From Fratercula arctica (lineage: Eukaryota > Chordata > Aves > Charadriiformes > Alcidae), in NCBI GenBank assembly GCA_947846985.1, contig CANTUZ010000001.1, positions 108,765,757 through 108,829,756 on the forward strand: a stretch of 64,000 bases of DNA, written 5' to 3'. The translations under genes and the position numbers were made by a program. Positions within the stretch are counted from its first letter, which is position 1. Every line of letters starts with the position of its first letter. Below are positions 36,415 through 50,000 of this stretch, piece after piece. The notes under the pieces are model-generated. The model made no database searches, was not told the origin of the DNA, and worked only from the letters and a program-made list of their open reading frames with translations.

Positions 36415-37014
36415 TTTAGCACTTATTTATGTCTTGGCATCTCCAAGGGATGATGTAAGGAAGAAGAGGATGGAGAATGGAAGAGTCTTCAGGTACCCAG
36501 GTTGGGTGAGTCATGTACAGGTCTCTACACTTACCTAACTTGAAGTATGAATGTGAACCTCATCTTCTGTATTTCACATTGGTGGCATCTGTTGCCAGAA
36601 GGCTATAGACTGTATTGTATCATTTCTGGTGGATGGCAAACTGGAATAAACTTACTCACTCTGGCTCTGTGGTGGAGAGACGTACTATCAAGAAAAAGGG
36701 AAGTGGTGAGCTTAAACTTTGGTTTCCTACATCTGTAGTTTGTCAAGAAAATATTTAAAATTATTTGGCTCATCTTATAAATCTCAGGCCTTATTGGACA
36801 GTTCTGGAACTGGGCAATGAAAGGGAAGGAGGAACAGCAGTGGCAGTATTTTCATTCTTTTTTATTCTAAAGTATATCTTAGACCTGAAAATCCTACTTA
36901 GTAAACTGCAACTTTCTTAAAAAATAATATATCGAATTATGTGAAATAATTCTGAATGTTTCATGTAGGAGTCTCTAACTCTTCCAGAATAACTTCAGAT
37001 GAAGTGTGTACTTG

Positions 37015-37130
37015 TACATACATACATACAATTATTTACACAGATATGTATAATTAACTATATACAAATATAAAATATACAACTAACTATATACACGTAT
37101 AAAAATATGTTAACTATACATGTATGTGTC
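37015..37130. repeat. Decayed TACA/TATA-rich microsatellite patch
   Basis: A short (TACA)n core (37015-37031) is followed by about 100 bp of related AT-rich words such as AACTATATACA, which recurs at 37056 and 37085. It looks like an old tetranucleotide microsatellite. Confidence 0.7.
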
Positions 37131-40100
37131 TGGAAACATAATTTCCAGCCCAACTTCCTAGTATTATGAGTGTCAACTAGTGAGTTCTAAGAAATCACTG
37201 TCCCCCATAAAACCATAGTGCTTACCCTTCACTGGTAGAGGGACGGGAGTAAGTGAATGGGAACAAGTCCCCCTTACAACCCAAACTGTGACCAAAGAAT
37301 CTGTGCAGCATTTTGCTTTATGGCACATGGTTCCTCAGACTCCACAAGTTACTGTAGGCATAAAGTTAAGCTAGTGCTGCTGTCAGATAGCAATGTCTTT
37401 GTTGACATAGTCAGAACAGCAGTTTTGCCAACAGTAGCTGTTGCAATATTAATTTAAATGAAGAGCCGCTTTGACTATCTTTGTTCCTATAAAAATAATA
37501 ATTTGGGTAAAAAAAATATTTGTGTCCCTTTTCTTATACGTATACTACATAATAATGGAGAAAATTCATCTTTGTAAAACCTGTTCTTGTATCAAATGGG
37601 TAAAAGGTACCAGCATGGAACTGCATTCCTAAATGCTTGTTTGCAGTACTCATTCAATTTATTTTCCTGGAAGTGTTTTGGTTTTTTTTCTTTTAAACTT
37701 GATCTTTATCCTGCAGAAAATATTGAACACATGCATGGCTAATCAAAGCATTCAGGATTGCAGTAGTAAGAATAAAGGACCAAAGATCACTGTGGTGTCC
37801 TTTGCAATCAGCTACCTCATTTTTGCTGAGCCGAGCAAAAAATTGTCTTTATTAATGATTAGAACTCCTGTCGGTTTGATTTGGTTTATTTTTTTTCTTG
37901 GCTTTTCCTGTGAGTCCACTGTTACTGGCTACTATTTGGAGTTCAGACAGCTGTGTATGTTCAAGAGTTTCTGACCTATCCAAGACATTTCTAGGACTCA
38001 ATGAAGACAATGATCAAGGGAATTAAAGAAATCTTAATTATGATGGCATCAACTAATATATTATAGAAATTAATTGAGCAAGGATTTGACTTATTTTATA
38101 ATGGAAGAGAGCATGTTTGATAAGCAACAACAAAAATAAATTATGAGAATTAGGTTATATAAATCAATCGTCTTCTTTCTTCAGAGGTCATAAAATCTGA
38201 GGAAATTTTTTTCATGTTCAAAATGTTCATCTTCAGTTTTTTTCATGCACCCAAGAACAACATTTCCAGCCAAGCTTCTAAAGATAAGATATCCTACATT
38301 TTATGTATGCTTTGCTTGCAATAACAAATAATCTCTTCTCAGTACTGAGCCAGAACTTCAGATGGTTTAAATCAACACAGACTTCAATAAAACTGTGTTG
38401 ATTTACTTTTTTACTATTAGATGTTTATGTAGAGGAAGCCAAGAAAAATCACTGGCCTACAGAAATTTAACACATTACCAAGTTACCAATATGCCAGAGT
38501 ATTTCTTTGGAGCGGATCCCTCTGATTAGCAATAGGATCTAATTAATTTTACAGTTTCATTTTGTGGTAAATAAAGTGCAAAAATGACCGATTAGTATAA
38601 CACTTCTCAAAAACATTTTGTGTGACTATCACATCGAAGAGAAGTCATGCAATGACAAGATTTTTGTTCAAATCCTGGTGTATGTGTATGTAAAGGATAT
38701 GCCAATATAATTTAAGATTTTGTTTATTTATAGTTTGCATTGATAGTCTCACTCTCCTAAGATTAGTCAATTTTTATTGCACTCTGCTTCTCTCTCATGC
38801 ATGGTCTTTCACAATCATCAGATGTGAAACTTCCTTATGAAGGAGTGGATTGGCTTCTCTGAGAAGAGGAGGAGATAATCACCATCTTAGAAATATATTA
38901 AACAGTATCAAAATGGATGGGACCTTAATATTTTCAATATGTTTAATAGGAAGAGAAATATAAGTATTTGAATTCTTTCACTGAGTTCTTCAGGTGCATG
39001 AGACCACGTGTTTGTGCTCCGAGTGTAGCTACTAAATGCAGTGGAGCAAGTGTATAACCTTTCATGTTGCTGTAATTGTTTGACTCAATTCACACTTTAT
39101 TTGTACTTACTACTCTGCCATTTTTTAGCCATTTCAATTTTATTTTTGCTTTTATTTTTGAGCTTAAGATTTTCTCTTGCTTAGAAATTTCTGTCATGAC
39201 TGATACTGGCATTTTAAGCATTCTGCATAGACATTCAGGAGGTCCACGCTATTTTCTGCCTTTGCCACAAGCATCCTGTGTAATTCTAAGGAGGTCTTTT
39301 AGATGATTTGCTTTGGTGATAAAAATGTCTGTCTTTAAATCTCTGCTCCTTAGACTGTACAGTTTTCCATTATATGCATGTATAATGTGGCTGTGAAATT
39401 AGTTGTTTCCTAAATGTTACTTTAATCTAAATAAAGAACAAAAGTTAAATAAATAAATGACAACAGCCATTGGACATATACTGGTAGTGACTGTGGGAAG
39501 ATAAGAAGACTGAAGAAGGTGTACCAAAAGGGCTAAGATCAATAGGCAAAATAAACCCATACACGATGGCAATCTTATAAACATAAACAGATGAATGAAT
39601 TATTTCCTATTTCATGTGTTTCTTTAATGAATCAATTTTTTTTCTAGTTCTGGACAGAGAAGTAGTCTCTTGCAAGAAAGACATACAATATTAGTTGGAG
39701 CTGGCATTGTTTATTCATTGATAGGGAAAATCTTGCTTTTTAAAATTTCTCCACTGTATGATACTTTGCCAAGTAGTTTCACAACCACTGTTCAAACTTC
39801 TGCATGTAAAATGATTTTCTTGTCTTTTCACCACAGAAATGCTGTTCCAATTCATGCAAGAACACTAAGGTACTTAGCAAGGGAGGGCATCTTTCCCCCC
39901 ACTCTACTGCCCGCCCGAAACAATTAGGTTCAGGGAAAATTAGGTATGCCTAGAGACCTGTAATTACAGAAGCTGGAATCTGGCCAGGTCACTAAGATTA
40001 ACATGCCTAAGCAACCCCAGTGATCATAAGTGGCCATTAGTTTAGTTTTTCTTCTTATCTGAAAGACAGAGCCTCCTATAGCACAGTGCTCTCTGCTATC

Positions 40101-40654
40101 AAACTCAATGTTTAGTCTAAATCTTGTCCTATCTCTTTGTGGTCTAAATAGAAGTTTATTTTGTGAACCAGTTTTGAATTATTTATCTTACAATGGCACT
40201 AATTACATAACTATTACTAGTGTTTTCTCATATGGAAGATGATGTTTAATGAAGTCTATAGAAAAGAATGTTGGCAAAATTCAGATATTTCCTGTTTAAA
40301 AAGCTCTCTGTGCTAAAGAGCTCATTCAGTTTTCATTCTTTCTTCCCAGGATTATATTAAACAGGCAATGAAATGCTTTTTAGAGTTGACTGCAAGACTA
40401 ATTCAAAATAGTAATAATTGTAGATTTCACTTATCTGAGTAGTGTCATCTAGTCGAGATCAAATGTTTTCTGCTAAGAACTGCAAGTTGACAAATGCGGT
40501 ATCTCTCTGAAATGGAGTTGGAGGTTTTTTACTGCTTCCTTTCATTTTCCTAATGTCTGGGATTCAGACACAATTCACGTCACTTCATTTTTCCTATTGC
40601 TGTAACTTTACCATCCTAAACGGGGAACTCTACATTTTCCACTTGCCTGTGGTT

Positions 40655-40920
40655 TGTGAAGGGATTGTAAATATGCTGGACTACGTTGACCTTTTCAATA
40701 CACCATCCGTTGATTGGTTAGCCAGTCCACCTCTCCCCCACAGGTTAATGAAGCTGTAAATAGGAAGGACTGAAATGGCAAGCCAATCAAAAAGGTCAAA
40801 GTGGTATAGCACACCACTACAGCTGACAAAATATATGAGGCATTAAAATTTGGATACCTCATTCTTAGTGACAAAGATTGTAATGAGAGAAGAAAAGAAA
40901 TCTCCGTGAATCCCTTCACA
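40655..40920. promoter_or_regulatory. Mirrored NBRE and CCAAT motif cluster (imperfect inverted repeat)
   Basis: TTGACCTTTT (40686-40695) and GATTGGTTAGCC (40712-40723) face their inverted counterparts GGCAAGCCAATC (40777-40788) and AAAAGGTCAA (40790-40799). A further exact 12-bp inverted pair, TGTGAAGGGATT (40655-40666) and AATCCCTTCACA (40909-40920), lies outside them. TGACCTTT/AAAGGTCA is the monomeric nuclear-receptor NBRE site and ATTGG/CCAAT the NF-Y site, so each arm carries both in mirror order. It may be an old inverted duplication, a terminal-inverted-repeat element relic, or a regulatory cluster. No family was recognised. Confidence 0.4.
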
Positions 40921-43245
40921 TCATACAGGATGTAATGTGGATGGGAAACGATACAAGCCTGCCACACTTGTATTCCAAGATGAATGTTTTACATCTCTTG
41001 ATGTATTTCAGGGACCATATAATAATAAAGTTAGGTTAAAAAACATGTTCCCCCATGTAGGAATATACTCTTCAATGTTCTTGGTATTATCTGGAAATAC
41101 ACCCTTTCATACTAATATGATTTTTCAAAGGAGGGTATGGAGCGGGAGGGTTGTGAAAGGAAAAAGGGAATAGAAAACCGATACGGGTTTATTAGAAAGA
41201 ATATATGAACCTGAGAACGTCAAAGTAGACTGCATCATATGAAATAACTAAACAAACTCCTTCCCACTCTGTTGTTGGCATGGTGATCTAACATGGATAA
41301 CTATTTTAAATGAACAAAAGTCATGTAAAACATACAAGGATACTGCACGTAATCACTGCTTAGCTGAAAGACTTGCTGTAGTTAAATTTAAACCATTATT
41401 TAAAAAATCCTCTTTCAAATTTTGTTCCCTGTGAGGTAACACACGACAATGAAGTCAGCAAAGAGATTATGGTTGAAACTTTTATTTCTGTTAGTTGCCA
41501 AACCATATACTGAATATTTATATTATTTATCCTTGTCTGAAGCAGAGACCTCCCATGCTGGTGTGTTACCCGACTGATGTATCCTCCTTCTTTTGAAACA
41601 TTTCCCTGTAACACTTTCTACCCATGTCACTTCAGGAGCATAAACTGTTAAGCATATTTCCCAGGTAGTTTAAAGATCATCCATACAAAATTCATGCTCC
41701 ATGGTGTAAAGTAAGTGCAGCTGGGGAGAGTCCTAGTTAAAAGGGTATGAGTTGCAACTATGTCCGTGGATTGTGATGCAATCCAGTTTGTGAAAGTTTT
41801 TCTTTTCTGCAAAGGATGACAGAGTATTTGTCCATGGGGGAGTAACTTACAGTAGCTTGGCCTGGTCCTGTGACTTCTTTCTGTTAGATATATTGCTCTG
41901 CGTTTGCAGTATAAGCACGTATAGTTAAATGTGTCTTTGACAAATGGCATGGTTTCTCTGGACTCAGAAGGAGCCTCCAGCCCCAGCCTGGCGGACCCCT
42001 CTCCTCCGCTGGATTTCCAGGCTGGCGGGATGAGTTACAGGGACCTGTGCCAAGAGGTGCCTTCTGCTGCACTTTATCACTGACTCTAATCCAGCTGTCT
42101 GAAACAGTGCCAAGCTCATTAGCTACTTCAGTGCCTGTTATATCAAGAGCCCAAATAAGCCCAGAGAGGTCACGTTTTGAATGGGAGAGAAACCTTTTCG
42201 TTTGTCTCTATATTCGTACGGGCCCAAGACGAATCCCATATGGGACAAATCCCAATTAATGCCTCCTATTTAAACTTGTCCTGACATATTTTAGAATGTT
42301 CACCAATTAACAGTAGCATTAAGTTATCAACTACTTTAGGTGAGGGTGCTAGTGGAGACAAAGAGCCCTTTTTTTTGTGAAGAACATCTAATCTTAGCTT
42401 GACTTGACTAAAGCAGGAAAACAAAAGAAAAGATCTACGGAAACTGCATCACAGCATTATTAAGCTGTAAGTTTTATTATTGTCCAAACTCACTAGATAT
42501 AAACACAATCTCTGTCTTAAGGCATCCCCTACTTTCTAATCCCAAGTGCAACCAGTGTGGCTAAGAGCAAGCAGGAAAGACAAATTATATTATGATGATA
42601 AATATGGGGAAAAAAGAACAGTGAAAATAAATATTATATGTGAATAGCTGCTTTCTCAGTTATGTAAGCTTAACTTCAATAGCAAGGCAGCTGGCTCACA
42701 CAAATGAGACTATAGATAATGAAATTACAATGTCTGTCAAGATTTCCATAATATCTGCCTTAAATAACTGCAAGAATGAAAACCACGGCGTGATATTTTT
42801 AGTGCTCACATTTCATGAAGTTTGATCTTTACTTGATTATGAAAGCCAAGTCCATTTCTTCAGTTGCTTCAAATTAGTTTTCTTCTGCCACTGTATTTTG
42901 CGTAATTCAAATCTTTCATAAAATTACCAAGGAAGACTTGTAAGGCTGACCCTGGATTTTTGTCCTGTCAATGAAGTAAAGAAACTCAGAGAATAATGAT
43001 ATTCACAATGTATGCACTACCGATGGTCTCATTTAAAGAGTTATATTCTTTCAGGAGCATGCTACTGAATAATGAGTAGAAAAGAAAATCAGGATTGTTT
43101 CTGCTTATTTGGGGTATGGGCCTTTGAACTTCACATGGACATTTTTATGAGAACACCATATTATAAGTTTTCTCTTAGAATGACAACGTAAGTGATCATT
43201 TTAACTTTGGCTGTTGTCAGTGTAATGCCTACGTAAAATCAGTGT

Positions 43246-43273
43246 AACAATAAACCACAGCGATGGAACAAAG
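43246..43273 (+). promoter_or_regulatory. SOX/FOX/RUNX-type motif cluster
   Basis: AACAATAAACCACAG (43246-43260) overlaps SOX (AACAAT), FOX-like (AATAAAC) and RUNX (AACCACA) words. AACAAAG (SOX/TCF-like) follows at 43267-43273 and a TAATTAAA homeodomain word is about 30 bp on. Close packing of this kind is common in enhancers but also arises by chance in AT-rich DNA. Confidence 0.25.
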
Positions 43274-43989
43274 CTTGGTGGGGCATCAGACGGGTGCTGT
43301 AATTAAAGCAATTCAGAATATTGACTGAAAGAATGCAAAACACGCACACATTTGAGATGTTTCTCTCTTCTTGTTGAGAATTCCATGGGTGAGTTGAACT
43401 AACAATTTTATCAGGGTAAGCTGTTTTTTGTTAATACATATTTATTTCAGTGCACAGGTAGGTGGACAGGTTTGGTGAGAACAGGCAACTGGAGCTTCCT
43501 AAAGCTTTTTCGGAGGGTGAGGAGGGGAACAAAAAAGTGATTTGAGGCACAGCTAAATAATAGGAAATGAAATAGCAAAAAACTCTGACCCATAAAGCTT
43601 TCAAAAATCTGCATTTCTGTATTTTTTTGCATAAATACTCGAATTCATGTGTTTTTGATTATCAACTCTTCCTTTTGAAATGTAAAAATCTTAAGTGCAG
43701 CAACTGTGACTTGTTTCATACCAATGTTCTGGCTTATGTTTTTTGCAACTGCTTTCAACACGCTCATGTTTTATCAAAAGTGTTAGTTTGGTAACTTTGC
43801 ATCCATTTCTAAGTACTTACTAGGTTTAGCAGTAATACAGATGGGACAATGCAGCCTGTTCTTGGCCTCTCAGAGCGAAAGTCATGATAGGAGACATTAA
43901 GAAGGCAGTGTCTTCAGTTAATGAAACTGTGGTGAGTAAAGTACTGAATTGAGAACTAAGAGGATGAAGACATGAACAAACAGCATTCT

Positions 43990-44095
43990 CGGTTCTGCCA
44001 CTAGTTGTTTCTGAGCAAGTCACTTGAAGCGGCTTGCATGACAAGCCGTGCATTACTTCATTACTTTCCTTATATGCCAAGCGGGGTTTAGTAAA
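43990..44095 (+). mobile_element. Probable MIR-like SINE relic
   Basis: The order TTCTGCCACTAG, then GAGCAAGTCACTTGA, then CTTCATTACTTTCCTTATATG resembles the MIR order (TCTGCCACT, GGGCAAGTCACTTAA, CCTCAGTTTCCTCATCTG) with heavy divergence. A short hairpin CGGCTTG/CAAGCCG (44030-44048) lies inside. Edges are approximate. Confidence 0.5.
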
Positions 44096-47000
44096 CCATG
44101 TTTATCAGCCATACATAATAAGAATGAAGGCAAAGTAATAGCATAATAGCCAATGCCAAATCTGTCCAAGTCAGTGGAGATGTTTAAAAGATCTGATGCA
44201 GGGTTTTTTTTTCTTAACACAAAATGCATTATGGTCTATTATTGACACTGGATAGCCCAAAGTGCTGCTCGGATTCTCTGAAAGAAAGAGGGAATCAGAA
44301 ATCCTGATCTAGGAGTTATGTTTGCTGTGCCGTGTTCTGCCCTTCCTGCTCCTCTGTCCTTAGGAGCTCCGAGTGCTCGTTTCCTATCTCTACACTTGAC
44401 TGGTAATGAGAGTGTTTCTTCCAAGGCTGGACTCATCTGCATCATTTTCCAAACCTTGAGTGAGCCAAAGGTCTCTTATTTAACTTCAGAAATAAATATT
44501 TTTCAAAAGTCTATGCCCAAAATTAATGAGTTTTATGAGGGAGGGAAACACTCTGCAACTGAACACTAGCATGAGTTTGATATTATTCCCCATGCTGATA
44601 CGTAATACAGTGCTTTGTTCCCAGCTGAGAAGAACTTTTGGGGGCCTAAGGTAAATGTGGTAACTGAATGTCAACAGTTTCACCTACGTGGTAAAACTGG
44701 TGAACTGACTACAAATCTGTGAGTTAAAAAAATAATAGGTAGCTTTAAAAGACTCAGTTGTCACATATAAGTCTGAAAATAGAAGAAATTATTAGATACC
44801 AGGATTCAGATGAAACAATTTCTTCCATCCTTGGAGAGGGCTTACTGCTTCAGTCAGGCATAGTATTACAGACGATTATCACCACAACTAGTCAAACTGG
44901 ACTGAGTCAGCAATGCAGAAAAAAAGATAAATCAGAGCACTGTGGGCATTGCTGAAGCCATGTAACCACAAATACGGTTTGGACCACAACCACAGAAAAA
45001 ACTATAATATTGCAAACACAAGGCCATGAGGTCAGACTGAAACTCTGCCATCAGAGAACACGGCATGATGCAAATTACTGCAGACTTCACTGAGATTCTT
45101 TTGCAAGCTAGCTGAGGAAAATGAACCTTTTCCCCAGGGCTCTAGCAGTGCTCCATGTAAACAATTGGAACCTAAAGTTACTTTCCCAGAGCAGCTCGTT
45201 TTGCCTGCGGATGAGAACACATTGAGCCTGCAAAAATTTATACAATTTCTATTTCTGATACATCAGCAGAACAGCCAAACACCATTAAATTGGACAGGGG
45301 TTCTACAACCTCTATGCTATCTGTATCTGTTGATTTCCAGTCTTTTAGAGATTTTCCTTTTACTGAGCCCAAGATACGACTAGTGATCTAATTAGAGGAA
45401 ACATTTGTATTTGTCATTGCCTATATGCAATATGAATATGATTATCTTGCATATGTGTTGAGATCTGTATTCTGAATGTCACTGCTTCTGCAGGCATCAG
45501 TATCAGTTTGCTGCAATAAACATGCATATACTTAAAGGCTGCACTACTTCCGTACCATCAGTGCTCACTAAAAGGCAACCTTTCATTTCAGCTATTGCAA
45601 GAGATGCAATCATGGAACTATTTGATTCAGTAAAAGGATTTGACCACAAGATTAAAATTTGACTTCGTACTGCAGAAATTACTCCACCCACCAGTTTCAT
45701 TGTGAAATACTTTAAAACTGGAGTTTAGAAAAATACTTCATAATTAAATTCGTGAAGACACGGAATGACTTCATGGCTCTAATGCAAGTAATGACAATAC
45801 TGACAAAAGTAATTTTTAACTGACTTAAGGGAGCAAAAGAACATCACGGGAGTTAAAAGCTGTCTGGTCACATGTCTAAATATTTGTAGAACTTTACGGT
45901 AAAAAAGCTTTCTCTATCGCTAATTGACACATTACACTGAAAGTGGTATTAATAAGGGACACAGAAGCCTAACAGATGTCAGTTAATGATCATGATAAAC
46001 TCTTACATTTGAAGTTGTGCTGTAGGAAGTCACACCCACTTGTCTTTTGGGAAGAGCAGTATCCGTAGTTCTTCAGTTGCCAGAGGTTATCGAAATAGTG
46101 ATGCTGTGTTTTAAATAGCTCACCAGGTATATTTGATATGGCCAGCAGAAAGCAGGAAAGATGTTATTTTCCCATCATGTGAGCTTCTAGCAGGTGTAAG
46201 GTTGATCCGCTCGGTAAATTCAATTACCAAAACTCTTTACCCATGGAATTGTTAGAATTATGCAGGGTTTGTTTTTTTTTTCTCATCATGATGCAGAAAA
46301 TGTTTTCCTAGCTAAGTATTATCTGTGTAACTTCTGGATTGAATTACTTTGTCCATGAGGAGACTGTGAAAGCCCAGATGCTGGTAGTTTGGAAGCTGGT
46401 TAGAGCTTTCCCGTATACTCACAGACCCTGTGTTACCAACAGGGTAGCTTAATAGCTCAGGCTAGGAGTTCTATCACCGCAGTCTTTGGAGAAGCAATTT
46501 GCACTGTATTGGCATCAAGCACACCTACTGAAACTAAGAGAAAAAAAGAAGTATTTGCTCCTGTACAAACTGCAAGTGGAATGGAGAGCTTTTTGGTGCA
46601 GGTTTATATACGTATCGCCATCATTTGATAGCACTATTATGAAAGGACTTGGATGAGTGGGAATGCAAATGCCTAATGCTATACAGGATAATTTTCTTCT
46701 ATGTATGAAAACGAGTACAAAGTGCTCCCTGAAAACATGGTAGTTGACAAGTTAGTATTCTCACTAGACGCCCACGTGGAGGCAGCTGAACAGGTCACAA
46801 GTGCACTGCTGTACTTCAAATGCAGCAAATGTGAGGCTGCTTGCTTCTATATCTTATTTTAAAATAAATAAATAAATCCCTCGCTTTGCTTCCTGACAGC
46901 CTAAAAGTCCAAACATCGTGTTCAGTCACCTAACAGACTTTTTGGCTAATGCCACATATTATTAACCACACCCACCAATCTATTATTAAAGAGGAACCAC

Positions 47001-50000
47001 AAATTAAAAACAAGTGCCCGGCTCACAGTAAACACCAAGGACATCGTGCTGGTGGCCAAGACTGAATGTTAAAGCCGAAGGTGCACCATATGTTTTTTAT
47101 AACTTTCCGGGTTTGCAGTACAGCAACATTGTCTCATAAATTGCAATGCAACCTGTCCATCTATTGGATTCAGCATGAGAAAAGTTTAGCATTGACAGCC
47201 TTGTCCACCTGTGCTGGACTGTTTCTATGCTCAGTGCTCTGATACCTTACTTCCTCTATCATTTGAGTAGAAATAGCATTTAGAACATTTTTTTAAATAC
47301 TACAAAGGTCGATTTCCTGATGAAGAGAAATTTTATGCGTGTAAGTTCACCAGTATTTTACACACAAGTCCATATAAAAAGCAGTAAAAGAAACAGCAAA
47401 AAAAATAAAAACCACAGGAACTTAACCAAGATCTTAGATTTGAATGTGACTTAGGCGTAAGGAGAAAATAAAACCTGTAATTTTTCAAAAAGGAGACTCA
47501 AGTGTCCATATTGTCTTCTGCAACTGTACATATAAGGTCCTTTTGCTATCTTATGGACCATTATAAAATGCCTCCTGTTTTAAACCTACTTACTAAGGGC
47601 AATATAAGCTTTCTTCTAGATTATTTAGCTATGAGAGAGTAGTAATTACTTTTGGCCTCACATTCTTCAACATGTGACTTGAGAATAGAGCATGACATTG
47701 CTGGACCTGTCATGCTCCTGGATCCAGCTGTTACAAAAGTGCTGTATGAGGCTTTAGTATTATTTAATTGTCCTGAACCATTAGGTTACTTGCTGCCTTT
47801 TTACTAATTGTATAAATAGAGTAACTGCAAAGCACCCTTTACTGCTGTGCCCTTGTGACTGTGATTGATTTATTTACTTACTTGCTTGTTTGTTTAAAGG
47901 CTGGGGATAATGCAATATTGGTGCTGGGTGGCAGTTCTGGTGCTCATGTTTTGAGGGAAACAGAAGCAGATATCCCCTGCTGAGATACTCTTTATTTGGT
48001 TTTGCCCTGATGCATTTCTGTGCTGCCACCATAGCTGATTTTTTATACCTAAAGAATACATTGCTCAAAGCTTGTACTTGTGAAAATATTGCACTAGTCA
48101 AAGCTGGAAAGGGACCTATGCTATTTAAAATATGCCTTTAAAAATGTCAGAGGAAAGTTCGAACTTCATTAACCTGTAGCTGCTGACACACTCTGTTCCT
48201 CTGAGCTTCCCCACACTCATCTTCAGGAGGGTCTTGCATACACACAGGATGAAGCTGAACATTTGCTAGGGGAGTCACCAAAAAGCTGTTGAAAATGACA
48301 GAAATATGATCAAACCAGAACTCAGATTGCTGCTGAAGAATCTGTAGATTTATGAGTGTGCCTTGAATTTTTCTCTATGTGTGGTAGGTGACACATAACC
48401 AGATAACCTTTTCCTCCTTGTCACCTTATCTCCACAGTTTTTGGCCACATTGACAGCTGACTTGCTGTGCATGAGGGAGGTTGAGAGGAAATGTGAGGGG
48501 GAGGCAAAGAGGCAGGACTTGAGGGCAATTCAGTTTTAGGGTGGCTTAAGCTGACCCTGAAACCACCCTCAACCCTTTCTGAGGAAATTTTGTAAGAAAC
48601 ATCTCAAAGGAAATCTTTACTATTAACTTCTGAGTGGTGGATTTCAGAGGTTCATAGGTCGATTCTTGCTGTGTGTGTTGTGAATTTAAGTATGTGTGCC
48701 TGTTGAGTAGATAAACTTTCCAGATATAAGAGAGCAAAGATTGTTAGTTAACATGTCCATCAAGAGATGCGAAGTTGTAGCTTACATATCCTAATGTCTA
48801 CAAAATTAAGAGAAATGCAGCTACGTTAATTAAGACTTCAAAGTGAAACATATGTGTTTTGTGGTATCTCTGCTTCATATAGGTTGTGTTGGGGTTTTTC
48901 TTCTTTTTAGCAATATTATTTAAGTTTTATAGAAGCTTGATTCTGTACTGAGTCAAAAGCACACTAATTTGGTTATTAGCATGTGCACCAAGCGATCTCA
49001 CTCTACTCATTCAGAAAATAGGAATTAAGATGATTTGAGAGCCCTCCAATTTTGCTTTCAATGCTATCGATTCCTTTCATCAAGGCTGCGCTGTTCCGTG
49101 CTTGATCTTGAAAAAGGGATTGATGGCACACTTGCTCTAATCACATTTCATTGTACATTCACTGCATGTAATAATAAATTTGGCTATCCAGATCAATTTT
49201 AGCCCAGTTTCCTCTCACAGGATGTAATTCAATGATTGCTTTTTTATTTTTCTTTTAAGGACCATTGTTTGATCCATATAGGGTTCTTTTTTTATCCCCA
49301 AAATATTGACTGAAATAAGCTTCAGTGGTATTCTACACTTCTATTTACAATCGCTTTGGGAAAAAGCCTATGCTTGATTTTGGTAGGTCTGAGGTTACTA
49401 CATGGTATATAATGAGAGCGATTTTAGTAATAGCTTTCAAAGCACTTAGTGTGTTCATAAAGCCTTCTTGAGTGAACTCTTTAAATACGAATACTTCCAT
49501 ACAGTGTACTGTTCAATATAACTTGCAAATGCAAAGAGCTTATTGCACAGTTCTGTAAGCTGTATTGCAATGTATCTCAATATTTTCTGTAATGACCTTA
49601 TAACAGGATCATTATTTGACAGAGAACATTGTAGATGAGGTTAATGTATTTTTTGTATTTTTTTCCCCATAGAAATTAGAGATTAAAAAGATCTCTTAGG
49701 TCAACTAGTTCATTCTCTGCTGGTGATTTTATTATGCCTATTCATCAGTTCAAAAGGCCACGTTACTGTTGCAAATCTGTATTAGGGAAAAGGCAACACT
49801 GGACTTGCCTGTTAGTAGATTCTGCTGCTGGGTGCGCAGTGAGCAATAAAACTTTCGCTGACTTGTAAACACAAAAAGCATCTGAAGGTCCTTGGAACTG
49901 AAGAGGGAGAATAGTTAAAGGCAAAGGACTGTTAGGTACGTAGTCAGATCTCAGGTTGATCCTAACAGAAAATAATGCAAATAACATCTCTGAGGAGATG

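Larger units (their letters stand above)
34634..43989. other. Unique AT-rich non-coding DNA
   Basis: No gene is recognised in this stretch. Reading frames reach 113 codons (37633-37974) without domains. It contains a perfect 10-bp tandem duplication (36395-36414), an AT-rich TACA patch (37015-37130), the mirrored motif cluster at 40655-40920 and a factor-motif cluster near 43246-43273, each listed separately. Confidence 0.7.

Noticed and set aside
49675..49735. Amniote repeat relic (GATTAAAAAGATCTCTTAGG-type phrase)
   Set aside because: Resembles a phrase common in old amniote repeats, but the match is too short and diverged to name a family.
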